Of a DNA stretch of 58,045 nucleotides, positions 36,901 through 44,907 are shown piece after piece. This stretch comes from a virus. The notes under the pieces were generated by a model. The model saw only the letters and a list, made by a program, of their open reading frames with translations, made no database searches and was not told the DNA's origin. Position numbers and translations under genes: made by a program. The stretch is taken from the IMG/VR virus record IMGVR_UViG_3300048839_001287, positions 1 to 58,045 of that record; one strand, given 5' to 3'. The first letter of the stretch is position 1. Each line of letters starts with the position of its first letter.

Positions 36901-37566
36901 CTTGAAAGTAGCGTTATCTTCATAACTGCGTTTTTCCATTGATGCCGTATCGTCCAACTCTGTTTCAGATTCTTCTACAGTAATAATATTTAAAGCATTA
37001 ATTTTTTGCTTGGCTAGTCCTGTTAATTGATCAAAGTTTTTAAGGATCTTTTTTATTTCAACAGCTTGTGCTGCATCAGTATCTCTTACTTCTGAAAGTT
37101 TTGCACGGAAATAATCTTTTAATTTTCCAAATAACTCTTCTTCAGAATACTTTTTTTGTTTTCCTTCAATAACATTCTTTACTACAGCATCAGCCATAAA
37201 ATCCACAACAACCTGTTGTTTTGCAACACCAAGATCGGGTATAATTAACTGTGCTAAATTAGTATGTTCTAATTCTTTTTGTACCGCGTCTGACATGCTT
37301 GGGAGCATATCATCTGCTTGCATATCCATAAAACTAAGTACAGACTCAATGGAAGGTTCTGAATAAACAGTCAGTCCATCGACCTGTTCTTTTGTCCAAT
37401 CCCCACCAATATAACCCATAAAGGAGGGAGAATAGGATAACGTGTAAGCAGCATTAGCCGCCGACACGTTACCTTGAAAATGGTCTAACAAACCAGCAAA
37501 TAGTTCGCTTTGAACTTCTTGCCCAGCATATCGACCATGCGTAGGAGTAAATACTTTACAATTCAT
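27964..37566 (-). CDS. crAss-like virion RNA polymerase fused to protease, RNase HI and macro-like domains (3200 aa)
   Basis: Residues 1373-1377 are DFDVD inside GSDFDVDKVYLY, the metal-binding loop of the double-psi-barrel RNA polymerase found in crAss-like virions. That polymerase is thought to enter the cell and transcribe early genes. Further on is HELTH (2548-2552) in a VVLHELTHGL helix, a zinc metalloprotease signature. A complete RNase HI layout follows: D2720 in VFVDGSD, MELYGSL, YQDLEG, H2903 and D2913 in RGHSGVQGNEAVDAV. FVFGSNPEGRHGAGAAK (from about 2958) is a macro-like segment. The first ~1300 residues and the region 1400-2400 are mostly helical with no motif I recognise. Confidence 0.85.
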   Translation of the reverse strand: MNCKVFTPTHGRYAGQEVQSELFAGLLDHFQGNVSAANAAYTLSYSPSFMGYIGGDWTKEQVDGLTVYSEPSIESVLSFMDMQADDMLPSMSDAVQKELEHTNLAQLIIPDLGVAKQQVVVDFMADAVVKNVIEGKQKKYSEEELFGKLKDYFRAKLSEVRDTDAAQAVEIKKILKNFDQLTGLAKQKINALNIITVEESETELDDTASMEKRSYEDNATFKIDGKVTMSGRLRRFFHFIEDAYITPNNTIAPKKAYTADMVERVPFDTVYNTLISLLSGQRADYDQMVKHLKKFRKAYPWLQNVINRLDNASDEVKTEFVVAMSKHYVSMKFIMWSQNKDGSYDLSVYDANANAIARQIEDGWYDNFINNKITVPDPNDPADLILDPRITNRLMNQYEQWINPEKGFAVRDANSLPKMRAEGRKWLEEVGITLDDKAWAEIVGWPPRKFIGLFKNKGGAFRLLYENFKVRGDRPISVNNPLAETAFKRLAEVQAKYSSYVLSNSHRTGNETVYSHALNKYNVKRVRDLKTDISIVDALSNISFSQNSSWLDQLYADHNALDKWQKEKKNNPDLEKPETPFMDAFDLHYMGLEAIKQKFGFDGPEMKQADSAEHEVVKITAFQNKGNGKVYFMYPTMSDKTTMMLVEAIKTKVNITPDGTIDQNMVDLLYEQMILPEINRIHYYQAKGGKVNDAGMEEGWFMFYMVPELNNVSALFNEDGTLKSDLLEKPEYVSIMKEVIKNHVTKLVEEKMEEWKELGIGYIDEETPPAFMDLAYMNSTMSPLAKTRLDKVKYAATDYVANYLLANANMYQMVIGDPAMFFKSGVLKGRREQLAKDTESLYTPEEIDQSVFRNRLTDEERIAMVGDTFLNVGKRLAGDMAPGYDLNDQENNSFKQLFIKDRKVASTVAAFFEKLGLAAAGDYRKIASTDAQEITTLTEHMYILRHTGKMPVALYNTIKNVIDKEIANGNHYYDEAIKKSVSEDDYKLFKSLVFQPLKPVYVNNVIDLDNNIDRRVYIKSSSFALSPSMVKGTELDELRILMEKNGIDRAAFLTAAKVGAPSNKNMPTLVKPEGGFDSEVIADLSNNSEKLHLAVRTLPRAGLRIQQEIPYDADKKEINVGTQERKLLFNNILDLPGMKEKFDRYNKNYQKLFELAARDLEYELGYNNGTIDVRKLRNLLIDEAVKRNYPLNDIYALDIKDDGSFVMPLWASSSSDRIQALLNSIVDNRVRKMTFPGKSLVLATEEGFKFKEWESMKDSPDITFVEGFDPMLGLQPMRVENGEFKPGQILMPFKFLDNNGKALKIDSFIVEKNGKKFLDTTKFDKELLKTFGFRIPTQGHNSMAYFEIVGFLPKAHGDMIVAPKELVVQMGSDFDVDKVYLYMHHTNYSALSEQSQNKLDLLNIQLRTLIDDNQEIFSKENGKLKQAYDKLDYFKATLGKLKKEKILSITSINSDLYVPELGFKAGDRMFTSFRAFFSNVVGTGSFYNPDKVDFIKLKAYARNLMDNDIAKLKRINASSLNEKAGAEHLGAWIKDEQEIQYAKALKQVLIQFNKNKSGEIQKIYDAINKLYDEIGEMSETIKGRKQLIEEIKTIKAEKSPYIKKASFADPIKGLVEKANSVVDLNDYFYTHMFNGEEGTFKINRFSDFLKYNMGINESRDFLMDYINAAVEAGLDKVEAELLRKDIVKQISNYKKSIQNDIIDIHFEVMSDPRDVVQQQIHAPLAYGDLKGGKDLAAKISSARAARKHSDKIFSPLSDSYQKQKFINAMAGRVGGVGVFSLDSVLNSVMQHAYAVSGEQIYLTEQFIFDEESLPPMPIVFGNIRSSGDLSGKYVLGTTKRYKSDVIAAYQSAAVDNEKEQIMDKINVNNYTYDVIRILNQLGFDESVVAPFISQDIIFEYVDKLSKATNSLKEYEVGAAIRVRNELFGQYYGQAFLKASPEEKQQIIDKLVEQSDNIGSAEMMAMIEQGEAYPDYKKKQAALLAKFLFLQPYGIELKKIQSAINTDSAGVGKSIFSSMTKEESIYSLDVSPIVNGHTVLGRYTRFGAHVNVQFNTINGHATKNALLLNNRLWRQLFPFHQDAIQVQMEEILQVTGKMNLPPQAKADYYEKVWKDLKAYLFSNAAALNLGTESASVERRRLLFDVKTGEDTFEHYSLAAILLASKDQEFFKNNAFLNRLRPRLGKGDLPSTVTFNAATAENYDELNLYASFMELLVHPIPIGEFNGKTMTTQDLGRELILYAYMTGGLQEASQYVKYIPVEYLQKIGFAEAMNKITFANSKDVEVVMKKENPYQYSKYTKQFVQHNPGSITRGEVEHFNLVTPEGKQQPITKLKEVDFIAINPDQLEEYTVEREGGEWLTEFISFKDPDVPQGWHLFAYVGGNEYERIPVLGTRFIGKKHVASIREYSWNTESSSVVNNDTRLKDAKKVRNSQKAPAPAKVIKAITPSAEPNYNQLIEELELGDGSLPVIKDVLENIKSLTTNLGYREYAENILDIIDKTGIEWSISVIDDPTAPYLARTTYGTNNKVNIIINASKAENRSMLEEVVLHELTHGLTTDLIHKYRINPNQLTAQQKTIIARLSKLQETYRKAVLDEYGLSQDTDVKAYIKTNGDNLTREEASALYGAHNLREFFALGMTSPAFQEKLNDKGLFEKFVELISDLLKAIGITFSDEVSANVVKDITTLIESRIEANIKQPEQKQPIQTQARFSSPDKPLQVFVDGSDIKQAGKLGFGVYLKHGDKEHSISGHYNKFEGGLEKMSKELGEEIKGDPSNGVMELYGSLVAIQNTPSFEFVQIYQDLEGVQLWILSRIIMRVTDNTHLSEKGYKDFWKTLTPKQQEEIHQKVSQYVKLDKALLDKKIYGNEAFSKGNFAGDNNIRIIADKLVDEIMKRPGKVSYYWVRGHSGVQGNEAVDAVAKDVNDYNTFGELFNSQPQVTANIDPNVLYYEGDIIPDAKTVFVFGSNPEGRHGAGAAKIAVEKFGAKYGQGEGLQGNAYALPTKDLRVKDNKGLKSIPPQQIVNNIKKLYAAAKNNPDKSFKVAYRNVETKSLNGYTGLEMMDMFIQAGPIPGNVVFSKEWVNTGKFYQTTKSQLVMLSNKNKEQVVDVSDDMVASGTKRGHLRLIFKNEEVFIPHNELPQVMGFPVTSNPRPWLAKNRPDLLAEYDTAMVKKQEAAERLDMQMTMMKELELLMKEGIISKKCN

Positions 37567-40500
37567 ATTTTACATTTATTATTTACTTTATTCCTTGTTT
37601 GCCCCATAACAATCATATCATCTTCCCAATCAATCATTTGCTCATCAGATGGATTTAATCCTAAATCTCCAAGAATATCACCTGATTTTGTCTGTATTTC
37701 TTCGTCTGGAAAATCTGGGTCAGGATTTTCATTATCCTCATTCATTGCCCACTCTCCATCATGTTCATTTACCCATTTAATGAAAGCGTTTATATCTGCA
37801 TCAACATCAGGATTAATTCCCATTTCATTTGAATATTCGATGTACTGGCCAAAATCTCCAACAGATTTATATCTGAGGGTAGAATAGTATCTATCATCTG
37901 GAAAAATTAACTCTTCTTCTTGTTTCGCCAATCTTATCTCTGCTAATCCCCTTTCTAAAAAGATCTGCCTGGCGGCTTCTCTCTGAACAGCAGTATACTC
38001 ACCAAGACCATCAACAATGTTAGTAATCTCTTTATCAGACATACCAATCATGTTGTTCATTTCTTTAGTAACCTTGGTTCTATTTGCTTTCGTGTCCTTA
38101 ACAAACTCTAAACCTTTGAATGCCTCTTTAATTGTTGGGGGAGCAACATCGGGTTCAACACTTACTTTCTGGGTAGTGGTTGGAGTAGAAGTCTCCTCTT
38201 CCATTACCACCTTATATTCAATAGAAGGTTGATAAACAAAAGTAAAAGTGTTTCCAATTTGTACTGGTCTTAATCTTGTTTGTAATCCCATTTTGATGAA
38301 ATCAACATAGGAGCCGTCCTCATTTAATTTCTTTGTAAAAAGTTTACCTTCATTCGTAGTAATAAGAACGACAGGGGATTTTTTGTTTTCAGTTAATCGA
38401 CTGATAGAAACATTCAATTTCATTGCCTTAATATGATCTATCAAAAGAGGGCGAAGAGTTTTCTTTACTTCCGCAGGAGTTTCTTTTGATATAGAAAACG
38501 TTTTATCTGCACCACCAACAGCAAAATCAACAGAGTTACCACTAAAGTTTACAAATCTATGTGAAGAACTTAGAGACTCTCCAGCAGTCTTTACAAAAGC
38601 ATCTAACGGAGACATAAAGCCCCTTTCTTTAAAATCATCAAAGATTTTGTCTGGAGTAAAATTATATAAGAAATGTCCAAGATAAGCATAAAGGCCGGCT
38701 TCGGTTGTAATATCAATCCCCATAACATCAATAATCTCATCAATATATGCCTGTATATTAGCATCATATTCTCCTTTATGAGTTGCAATAAAGATTGCAT
38801 TTACCAGAGCCTCTGCCGTTTCGTTATCTATATTTCCAGGCCTTAATGTAAAACCATTCCAACCCCCTTTAGATGGCACAAACAAATAAGGAATACCAGG
38901 ATAAAGTTTCTCTTCATTATTGATTTTTTTAACATCAGTAACATTGTGTCCAACAATATTACTTTCTTTCATAATACCAATCTTTAACGAATCATTATTT
39001 TCAGAAGGGACTAATTCCTCTAGAGTTTGAAAATCTTCTTCTATTTTAAATACGCCACCATATTTATCTGTAATAACGATTTTCTTAGCTCTGCCTGCTA
39101 AAATATTTCTTCTAATATCCATTAACTTTTGAGCGTCTTCCTGCATACCAGCGGCGTCGTTAGCAACACGAAGATTGTTAATAAACTCAATATTATGAAG
39201 ATAAGCAATCACTTTACCATTGTGCTTTACAGCAATAGGAACCATTGCAGTAACAACATCGTTTGCATTGTCAAACCCAAAATGTTTTGCATAACGGTCT
39301 TTGTTGTTTTTAATTTCTCCCCAAGTAGTTGTTTCATTCACTCCACCAGGAAGATAAGTTGGCACGTTATTATCATCAACAACCTCTAATTCAAACTCTG
39401 CTCCAGGATATATAATACTATTATCGAGAATAGTTTCATAGTCATCTATAAATTCATCTGTATCTACTCTGAAAATCTTACCGCCTTCTACACCAGGAAC
39501 CACATCTGCATATACTCTATGTAAGTAAGCAAGAAAATTGTGGGCTGTAAAATGTCTGGCATAATCAGCTTCATAAGGATACTGTGTAAGTTTAGGACTA
39601 TCTTGTAATCCTTTTTCAGCAGCCTCGTCGTAATATTCTTCACCAGCCAAAAGCTTTTCCTCTGTTAGCATAGATTCAGGAATAGCAGCATCATATACTG
39701 TATCTACATTTTCAAGTAATTGCGCAATCTCTTCATCAGATAAATAAATATCTTCAAACTTAATAGCTGATACTTGAGCGGCTACTTCTTGGTCTATTTG
39801 AAAAGTTGGAGCATAAAAAGATTTGATATAAGGAAAAATCTTTTCCATTACTTTTTTGTCTACAGTTTTAGAGATTTCTCTCATTACTGCATAGAAAGCT
39901 CCTGGGCTATTAAAATCGTAATCAGGATTATCTTCTAAGATAAGCTCTGCTGTCTTTTTAAACAGTTCTGTAGAAGCTTGCATAACTTGTAGCTTCTTGG
40001 CAGAACTCATGACAGCAGCCATATCATCTCCTTCCTCATTAATAAGGTTAAAGATTTCCATAGCAGATGAGCGAATACCGGCTTGTTGAGCACTTAGATC
40101 ATTACCCAAAGAAACAACAGTTCCTTTTTGCATCAATACCCATTCTCCATCTTGATTTACATATTGAGCAGGGGAAACAACTTTAAACTTATCACCGTTT
40201 GTGAGAGGATCTTTTATGTCAAAAGCCTGTCCCAACGTATTAAATTCTTCTGTATAAGTATAACCATCGACAGCATTATCAGAAGGATAAACGTACATGA
40301 GATTTCCTTCACGAGTTCCAGTATAAGGCATTTCATTACCAGGAATTGTTTCTTGAGTTGTAATAGAACCATCTGGATTAACGTAGGCAAAAGAAGTCTT
40401 AATCTCTGGTTCAGGAGAAACTTCTTTTTCCTGCTCCAACATCGCATCAATATCTTCATTTTTTGCCTGATTTGTTACAACAGGAGCTTCTGTTTTAGGT

Positions 40501-42791
40501 TCGGCAGGACTCTTTTTTGTCCTCTTCTTCTTTGGTTTTGGAGCCGGTTCTGGGGTCGATGGAGTTTCTGGTACTATCTCTTCTGTTTTTTGCTCTTCTT
40601 TTCGCCACCTATAAGTCATTATCGCATAAGATCCAGTTCCAGAATAACTAAAAACTTTACCTTTAATAATATAAGCACCCTCTTCTTCATCTTCTATTTG
40701 GTAAACAGTACCATCTAAAACAACAGAATCGCCAATTTTTAAGTTGCGCGGCAATTTTCTATCCGGGGAATTGTTGATATTAAAAGCCCCGTCCGGAATT
40801 TCAGGTTTTTTAGATTTATTCACTTTAAACTCATCTAGGTAATCCCAAACACCCTTTTCTTCTAAATAATTAATAACTCCATCCTCAATTTTTGAAAGCT
40901 TTTTGGAAAGTTTAGAATAACCCTCGCCCATAAACTTTTTAGCAGACTTAAAGATACTTTCTTTTTTCTTGGTTTCTTTTTGTTCTGCAACAATTTCTTT
41001 CTGTCTTTTCTCTTTCTTAGCCAAAAACTCTCTTCTTGCCTTTTCAAGTTCTCTTGTATACTTAGTAGAGGAAACAGTTTTTAAAGCTTTCTGTAATTCA
41101 CCAACGGCAACCTCCATTTCTTTTACATCAGCAGCAAACTGATTAGCCTTAGTCTTTAATATATTATCAGCAGGATTAGCTTCTGCGGCAAGTCTAGTTT
41201 GTTCTTCTTGCTCTTTAAGATAATCAAGGCGATCGTTAGCCATGTTCAAAGATTCTCTAGCATAGAAAACCTTAGGTTGTTGCAAAGGGTCGGAATAACG
41301 CGTATCAGATACCCACTGCTTTTCTAACCTTTTAACCAATTCAAGATCCTTTTGCGCATCCTGTTCGCCAGCAGCTACTCTATCTTGAAGAAGATTAATG
41401 AGAGGTTGCATAGTGCCTATCTCCATATTTCTTATAGCAAGCTTTGTAAGATTCGCACGACGAACAATTTCTTGCATATTATCGTCGTTTTGTAAAGCTG
41501 CTTGATGCATAATAGACACAGCTTCTTTTTGAGAATTAATGTCTTTCTCAATAAACTTTTTGGTTTCTTCAACTAAAGCTTGTTGAGTATTGTATTGTTC
41601 TTGTAATTTATTGAGTGACCCTTTCTGATTAGTTAAAGCTGACGAGACAACTCTCTGCCCGGCACCGCCCAAGAAACCAAGAATACCCTCATATTGAGCT
41701 TCTGGTTTCATGAAGTTCATCAAAGTACGGACAAACAAATCTGTATTATCTTGTTCGACCATTATAGGCTTGGTTGCTTGATATTGAGATTCAGTAGAAA
41801 TTATACTTTGTCCAATTTCTTCGGCATACTCGCCCAATCCTTGCAGCAACAAGTCATCAGCAGTAAAAGTTCCAAAAGCCTTCTTATACTTTTGAAGAGG
41901 AGTAATTAGATCTTTACTATCAATTAAGTTTCTAGTATAATTCTTAAAGTTAGAAAGACCAGCAACACCGAGAATATTTGTAACAAGAAAAGCTTTGTTG
42001 GCCATATACATATTACGTCCAGCATCAGCAGCTCTACGAGTTGCTTCGGCGTCAGTTAATTTGTATTTCGTCATTAACTCTTCCTTTGTGTTCTCAAAGG
42101 TCTCAAGAGCCATCATTTTTGATTCGCCTATGTTTGTCCAATAACCAGCACCAACAGCGTTAATCATATTTGCCATTGGTTTAGATACGCGCATAATCTT
42201 TGAATACGCTGCCAATTTCTGTGCATAACTAAGAACCTTAACGGCGCCAGCAGATGGAACAGCAAAACCTACTGCATTATCTATTAAAGATTTTGTAGCA
42301 GAAAAATAGGAAGCCCAGTCACCTAAATCAAAAAATTGGTCTGGATTTTCACGATAAATAGGCATAGACTTATTAGTCCACTTCTTTAACTGTTTGCCCC
42401 AGTTAGAAAGAATGTTACTTTCTACTTCATCAACTCCACGAAGAACATCTAAGTTATTTTTAAACTGCGCCATGTATCCAATATCTTCCATAGCAGTACC
42501 TACAGCCGAAACCAGACCACCGGCTACAGCATTAAAAGCCTGAGCAGCAGCAGACTGATTAGAAGCTCTATAGGCTTCTTGATTCATTCCTGTTTTTAGG
42601 TACCTGTCTTTTTCCTCATCAAATTTAAATTGATCAAATTCAAAAGGCTTGTGTATATTAACAGGACTTGTAGCATTTGGAGCAGATGGGCCTTGAATAG
42701 GAGAATCCTTTAACGGGTTAAACGTTAAATCATATTTAGGTTCCTTTTCTGGAAGATTGGTTAACGGATTAAGTTGGTTATTCATTTCCAA
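37563..42791 (-). CDS. Giant cargo/ejection protein (1742 aa)
   Basis: N-terminal Pro/Asn-rich start, then Ala-rich hydrophobic parts (AFNAVAGGLVSAVGTAMEDIGYM; AVGFAVPSAGAVKVL) suited to membrane insertion during injection. A long coiled coil runs from about 385 to 640. A charged Pro/Lys/Glu linker (TPSTPEPAPKPKKKRTKK) follows around 750, then a large mostly beta/helix C-part. Sits between the 709-residue virion protein and the polymerase in the position of crAss-type ejected cargo proteins. No enzyme motif seen. Confidence 0.68.
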   Translation of the reverse strand: MEMNNQLNPLTNLPEKEPKYDLTFNPLKDSPIQGPSAPNATSPVNIHKPFEFDQFKFDEEKDRYLKTGMNQEAYRASNQSAAAQAFNAVAGGLVSAVGTAMEDIGYMAQFKNNLDVLRGVDEVESNILSNWGKQLKKWTNKSMPIYRENPDQFFDLGDWASYFSATKSLIDNAVGFAVPSAGAVKVLSYAQKLAAYSKIMRVSKPMANMINAVGAGYWTNIGESKMMALETFENTKEELMTKYKLTDAEATRRAADAGRNMYMANKAFLVTNILGVAGLSNFKNYTRNLIDSKDLITPLQKYKKAFGTFTADDLLLQGLGEYAEEIGQSIISTESQYQATKPIMVEQDNTDLFVRTLMNFMKPEAQYEGILGFLGGAGQRVVSSALTNQKGSLNKLQEQYNTQQALVEETKKFIEKDINSQKEAVSIMHQAALQNDDNMQEIVRRANLTKLAIRNMEIGTMQPLINLLQDRVAAGEQDAQKDLELVKRLEKQWVSDTRYSDPLQQPKVFYARESLNMANDRLDYLKEQEEQTRLAAEANPADNILKTKANQFAADVKEMEVAVGELQKALKTVSSTKYTRELEKARREFLAKKEKRQKEIVAEQKETKKKESIFKSAKKFMGEGYSKLSKKLSKIEDGVINYLEEKGVWDYLDEFKVNKSKKPEIPDGAFNINNSPDRKLPRNLKIGDSVVLDGTVYQIEDEEEGAYIIKGKVFSYSGTGSYAIMTYRWRKEEQKTEEIVPETPSTPEPAPKPKKKRTKKSPAEPKTEAPVVTNQAKNEDIDAMLEQEKEVSPEPEIKTSFAYVNPDGSITTQETIPGNEMPYTGTREGNLMYVYPSDNAVDGYTYTEEFNTLGQAFDIKDPLTNGDKFKVVSPAQYVNQDGEWVLMQKGTVVSLGNDLSAQQAGIRSSAMEIFNLINEEGDDMAAVMSSAKKLQVMQASTELFKKTAELILEDNPDYDFNSPGAFYAVMREISKTVDKKVMEKIFPYIKSFYAPTFQIDQEVAAQVSAIKFEDIYLSDEEIAQLLENVDTVYDAAIPESMLTEEKLLAGEEYYDEAAEKGLQDSPKLTQYPYEADYARHFTAHNFLAYLHRVYADVVPGVEGGKIFRVDTDEFIDDYETILDNSIIYPGAEFELEVVDDNNVPTYLPGGVNETTTWGEIKNNKDRYAKHFGFDNANDVVTAMVPIAVKHNGKVIAYLHNIEFINNLRVANDAAGMQEDAQKLMDIRRNILAGRAKKIVITDKYGGVFKIEEDFQTLEELVPSENNDSLKIGIMKESNIVGHNVTDVKKINNEEKLYPGIPYLFVPSKGGWNGFTLRPGNIDNETAEALVNAIFIATHKGEYDANIQAYIDEIIDVMGIDITTEAGLYAYLGHFLYNFTPDKIFDDFKERGFMSPLDAFVKTAGESLSSSHRFVNFSGNSVDFAVGGADKTFSISKETPAEVKKTLRPLLIDHIKAMKLNVSISRLTENKKSPVVLITTNEGKLFTKKLNEDGSYVDFIKMGLQTRLRPVQIGNTFTFVYQPSIEYKVVMEEETSTPTTTQKVSVEPDVAPPTIKEAFKGLEFVKDTKANRTKVTKEMNNMIGMSDKEITNIVDGLGEYTAVQREAARQIFLERGLAEIRLAKQEEELIFPDDRYYSTLRYKSVGDFGQYIEYSNEMGINPDVDADINAFIKWVNEHDGEWAMNEDNENPDPDFPDEEIQTKSGDILGDLGLNPSDEQMIDWEDDMIVMGQTRNKVNNKCKI

Positions 42792-44907
42792 TATTTAAAA
42801 GTTCTTCTTTCGTAAAACTACCATAATCAATCCATTTTCCACCGGATTGAATTTTTACATCAAAGCCGTCTGTAGCTGCGTTATATTCAGATTTAAATTT
42901 AGCCAATACGGGCAACCCGTCTTGAGTTTTTGCCGGCCCATCAAAATACTCGGTGTCCCCCAAAGAATATGCAGCAGCTAATGTTCTATTAGCAAAATAC
43001 TGCGGCTTCATTTTTACTGTTGGAGACGGTTCTACATAAAACTGATCTTCCCCTATTTGAATAACATCTGTACCATATTCCATTGGAGAAGCTACTGTGT
43101 AGTTTGTACCGGCATAAGAAATAGGGCCGGAATCTAGTTTTTTTCTAAACTCTGCACCATCTATAATTGTTGTGTTTCCTTTTCTTTCGGTGCCTCTAAT
43201 TTTTCTACCAATTAATATGGGATTTGTTATTGGTGTTTTATCATCCCTTTTTACAGATTCGTCTGCCCAAATTTCTTCCCATTCTTTCTGTGCTTTAGCA
43301 TCATTAACAACATTATAATATTGTTGTCCGGCAGCATTTAGTTTACTTTCTGAGTCTTGAACCACAAGATTTAGCCAATAATTATCGTCTTTATCATCTA
43401 TTGGAATACCAGCTTCTTGATGACGAATTTTTTGGTTTTCTATTCCTCTTTGTATTTCAGGAGCATCGGCCGTAAGAACATCTCTGTTAAAGGTTCTATT
43501 CCAAGCCTCTAAAATTTTTAGAGAAATAGATGCCCCAATTGTAGAAAATGTTCCTCGTCCTGCCAAAGCATATGAAGCAGCGGCCATTGCATCAGCAGCT
43601 TCGCTGGTGTTTAACTTAAGATACCCAGATTTAACTTTAGCATTCATTATACCTTGTAGAGGATTGTCTTCAAAAGGCATTTGTCTTGCATAAGAAGGTG
43701 TTAAATCTCCAATTGTAAGTTGTTTCTCTAAACTTTTGCTGTATGCAGCAAGATCAAAAGAATCCATTTTCATGTCTTGATCTTTCTTTGTAATATTATC
43801 TTGCTCATAAAAAGTAGCAGCAGCAGAAACAGCGCCACGTATTTTATCTTGAACATACCTATTTTGAATATCAGAGACAGATTGTTGTTCAAAATTTAAC
43901 GGAGTAAGACTTTCTTTTACAAAACTAACTGCTTGTTCTGCCATCTTTTTTGTTTGTTCACCAATTACACCATCAACAGCTACAACATTATCTCCAAGGA
44001 CTTTATTTATATAATGTTGATATTCTTTCGTTGATTTAAATTTAGAAGGATCAGTAAGCTTACCAACAATTTCTCCTTTTCTTTCAAGTAAGTCCGAATT
44101 AGCTTCAAACGTTTGATTTCTTAAGTCTTCATTATAAGCAGCCAATTCTGTGTCTCCCATACGATATGTTTGTAGTCCAGCTTCAAACCCAAGATAATCT
44201 TGTACGCGGGGGTTATTCATCACAAACGGAGTAACTGCTTCAACGATATCTTCTTGGGTTACGCGTTCTCTCATAGAAGAATCCTTAAACCAATACCCGC
44301 CCTTTTTATACCAGCCAGTTGTTTGCGCTAACTTCTCAAGAGGAACTTCCTTTGCAAGCTTTAATGCTTCTTCGTTGACATCAATATACTTAGGAATTCT
44401 TGCTTGTCCAAATTGATTGTAGACTGTATTGCCAAAAGCATCCTGTTTACTGTTCTGCATTACATTTCCATACTTATACAAAAGCTGATCTTTAGCGGCA
44501 TCTTTTAAATAGGAGGGGAGATCAGAATCGTCTACTTTTTTAAATTCTTCCTGAGCTTTTACATAAGCAGTTTGCATTGCACCAATGTCTCCGGCAGGAC
44601 CAAATCGTCTTCCAAATTTTCTAACTTCTCTTTCAATTTCTCCCGCAGACTTTGCCAAGTCTCCTTGATTCATTTGTAAAAGATTGTCTACAAGATCAAT
44701 TTGGTCTTGTCTAGCCTTAGCAGCAAAATCGGTATCTACAGAAAGATTTTGAAATTGTTTCTCTTCTAGTTCCTGTAACTGTGCTTTACTTTGATCATAT
44801 CTCCCCTGTTGTGCTCCAAGCATTGTAACAAGTTCTTCAAAAGGAACTTGAATGGGAGTACCAATTTGTATTGGGTTTAATCCTACATCGAATCTATTAG
44901 TTGCCAT
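42778..44907 (-). CDS. Virion cargo protein (709 aa)
   Basis: Alternating charged helices (QLQELEEKQF, DFAAKARQDQIDLVDNLLQ) in the N-terminal third and a beta-rich C-terminal 120 residues (FYVEPSPTVKMKPQ). The start overlaps the previous gene by 11 bases and the end overlaps the next by 14. In crAss-like genomes the genes between the muzzle protein and the RNA polymerase encode proteins packed inside the head. This is inferred from position; no motif decides it. Confidence 0.6.
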   Translation of the reverse strand: MATNRFDVGLNPIQIGTPIQVPFEELVTMLGAQQGRYDQSKAQLQELEEKQFQNLSVDTDFAAKARQDQIDLVDNLLQMNQGDLAKSAGEIEREVRKFGRRFGPAGDIGAMQTAYVKAQEEFKKVDDSDLPSYLKDAAKDQLLYKYGNVMQNSKQDAFGNTVYNQFGQARIPKYIDVNEEALKLAKEVPLEKLAQTTGWYKKGGYWFKDSSMRERVTQEDIVEAVTPFVMNNPRVQDYLGFEAGLQTYRMGDTELAAYNEDLRNQTFEANSDLLERKGEIVGKLTDPSKFKSTKEYQHYINKVLGDNVVAVDGVIGEQTKKMAEQAVSFVKESLTPLNFEQQSVSDIQNRYVQDKIRGAVSAAATFYEQDNITKKDQDMKMDSFDLAAYSKSLEKQLTIGDLTPSYARQMPFEDNPLQGIMNAKVKSGYLKLNTSEAADAMAAASYALAGRGTFSTIGASISLKILEAWNRTFNRDVLTADAPEIQRGIENQKIRHQEAGIPIDDKDDNYWLNLVVQDSESKLNAAGQQYYNVVNDAKAQKEWEEIWADESVKRDDKTPITNPILIGRKIRGTERKGNTTIIDGAEFRKKLDSGPISYAGTNYTVASPMEYGTDVIQIGEDQFYVEPSPTVKMKPQYFANRTLAAAYSLGDTEYFDGPAKTQDGLPVLAKFKSEYNAATDGFDVKIQSGGKWIDYGSFTKEELLNIGNE

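Noticed and set aside
40128-40718. 196-residue rightward frame in the 1742-residue gene
   Set aside because: Shadow of the giant leftward gene: Phe/Ser/Arg-rich product, no coupled start, long convincing gene on the other strand.
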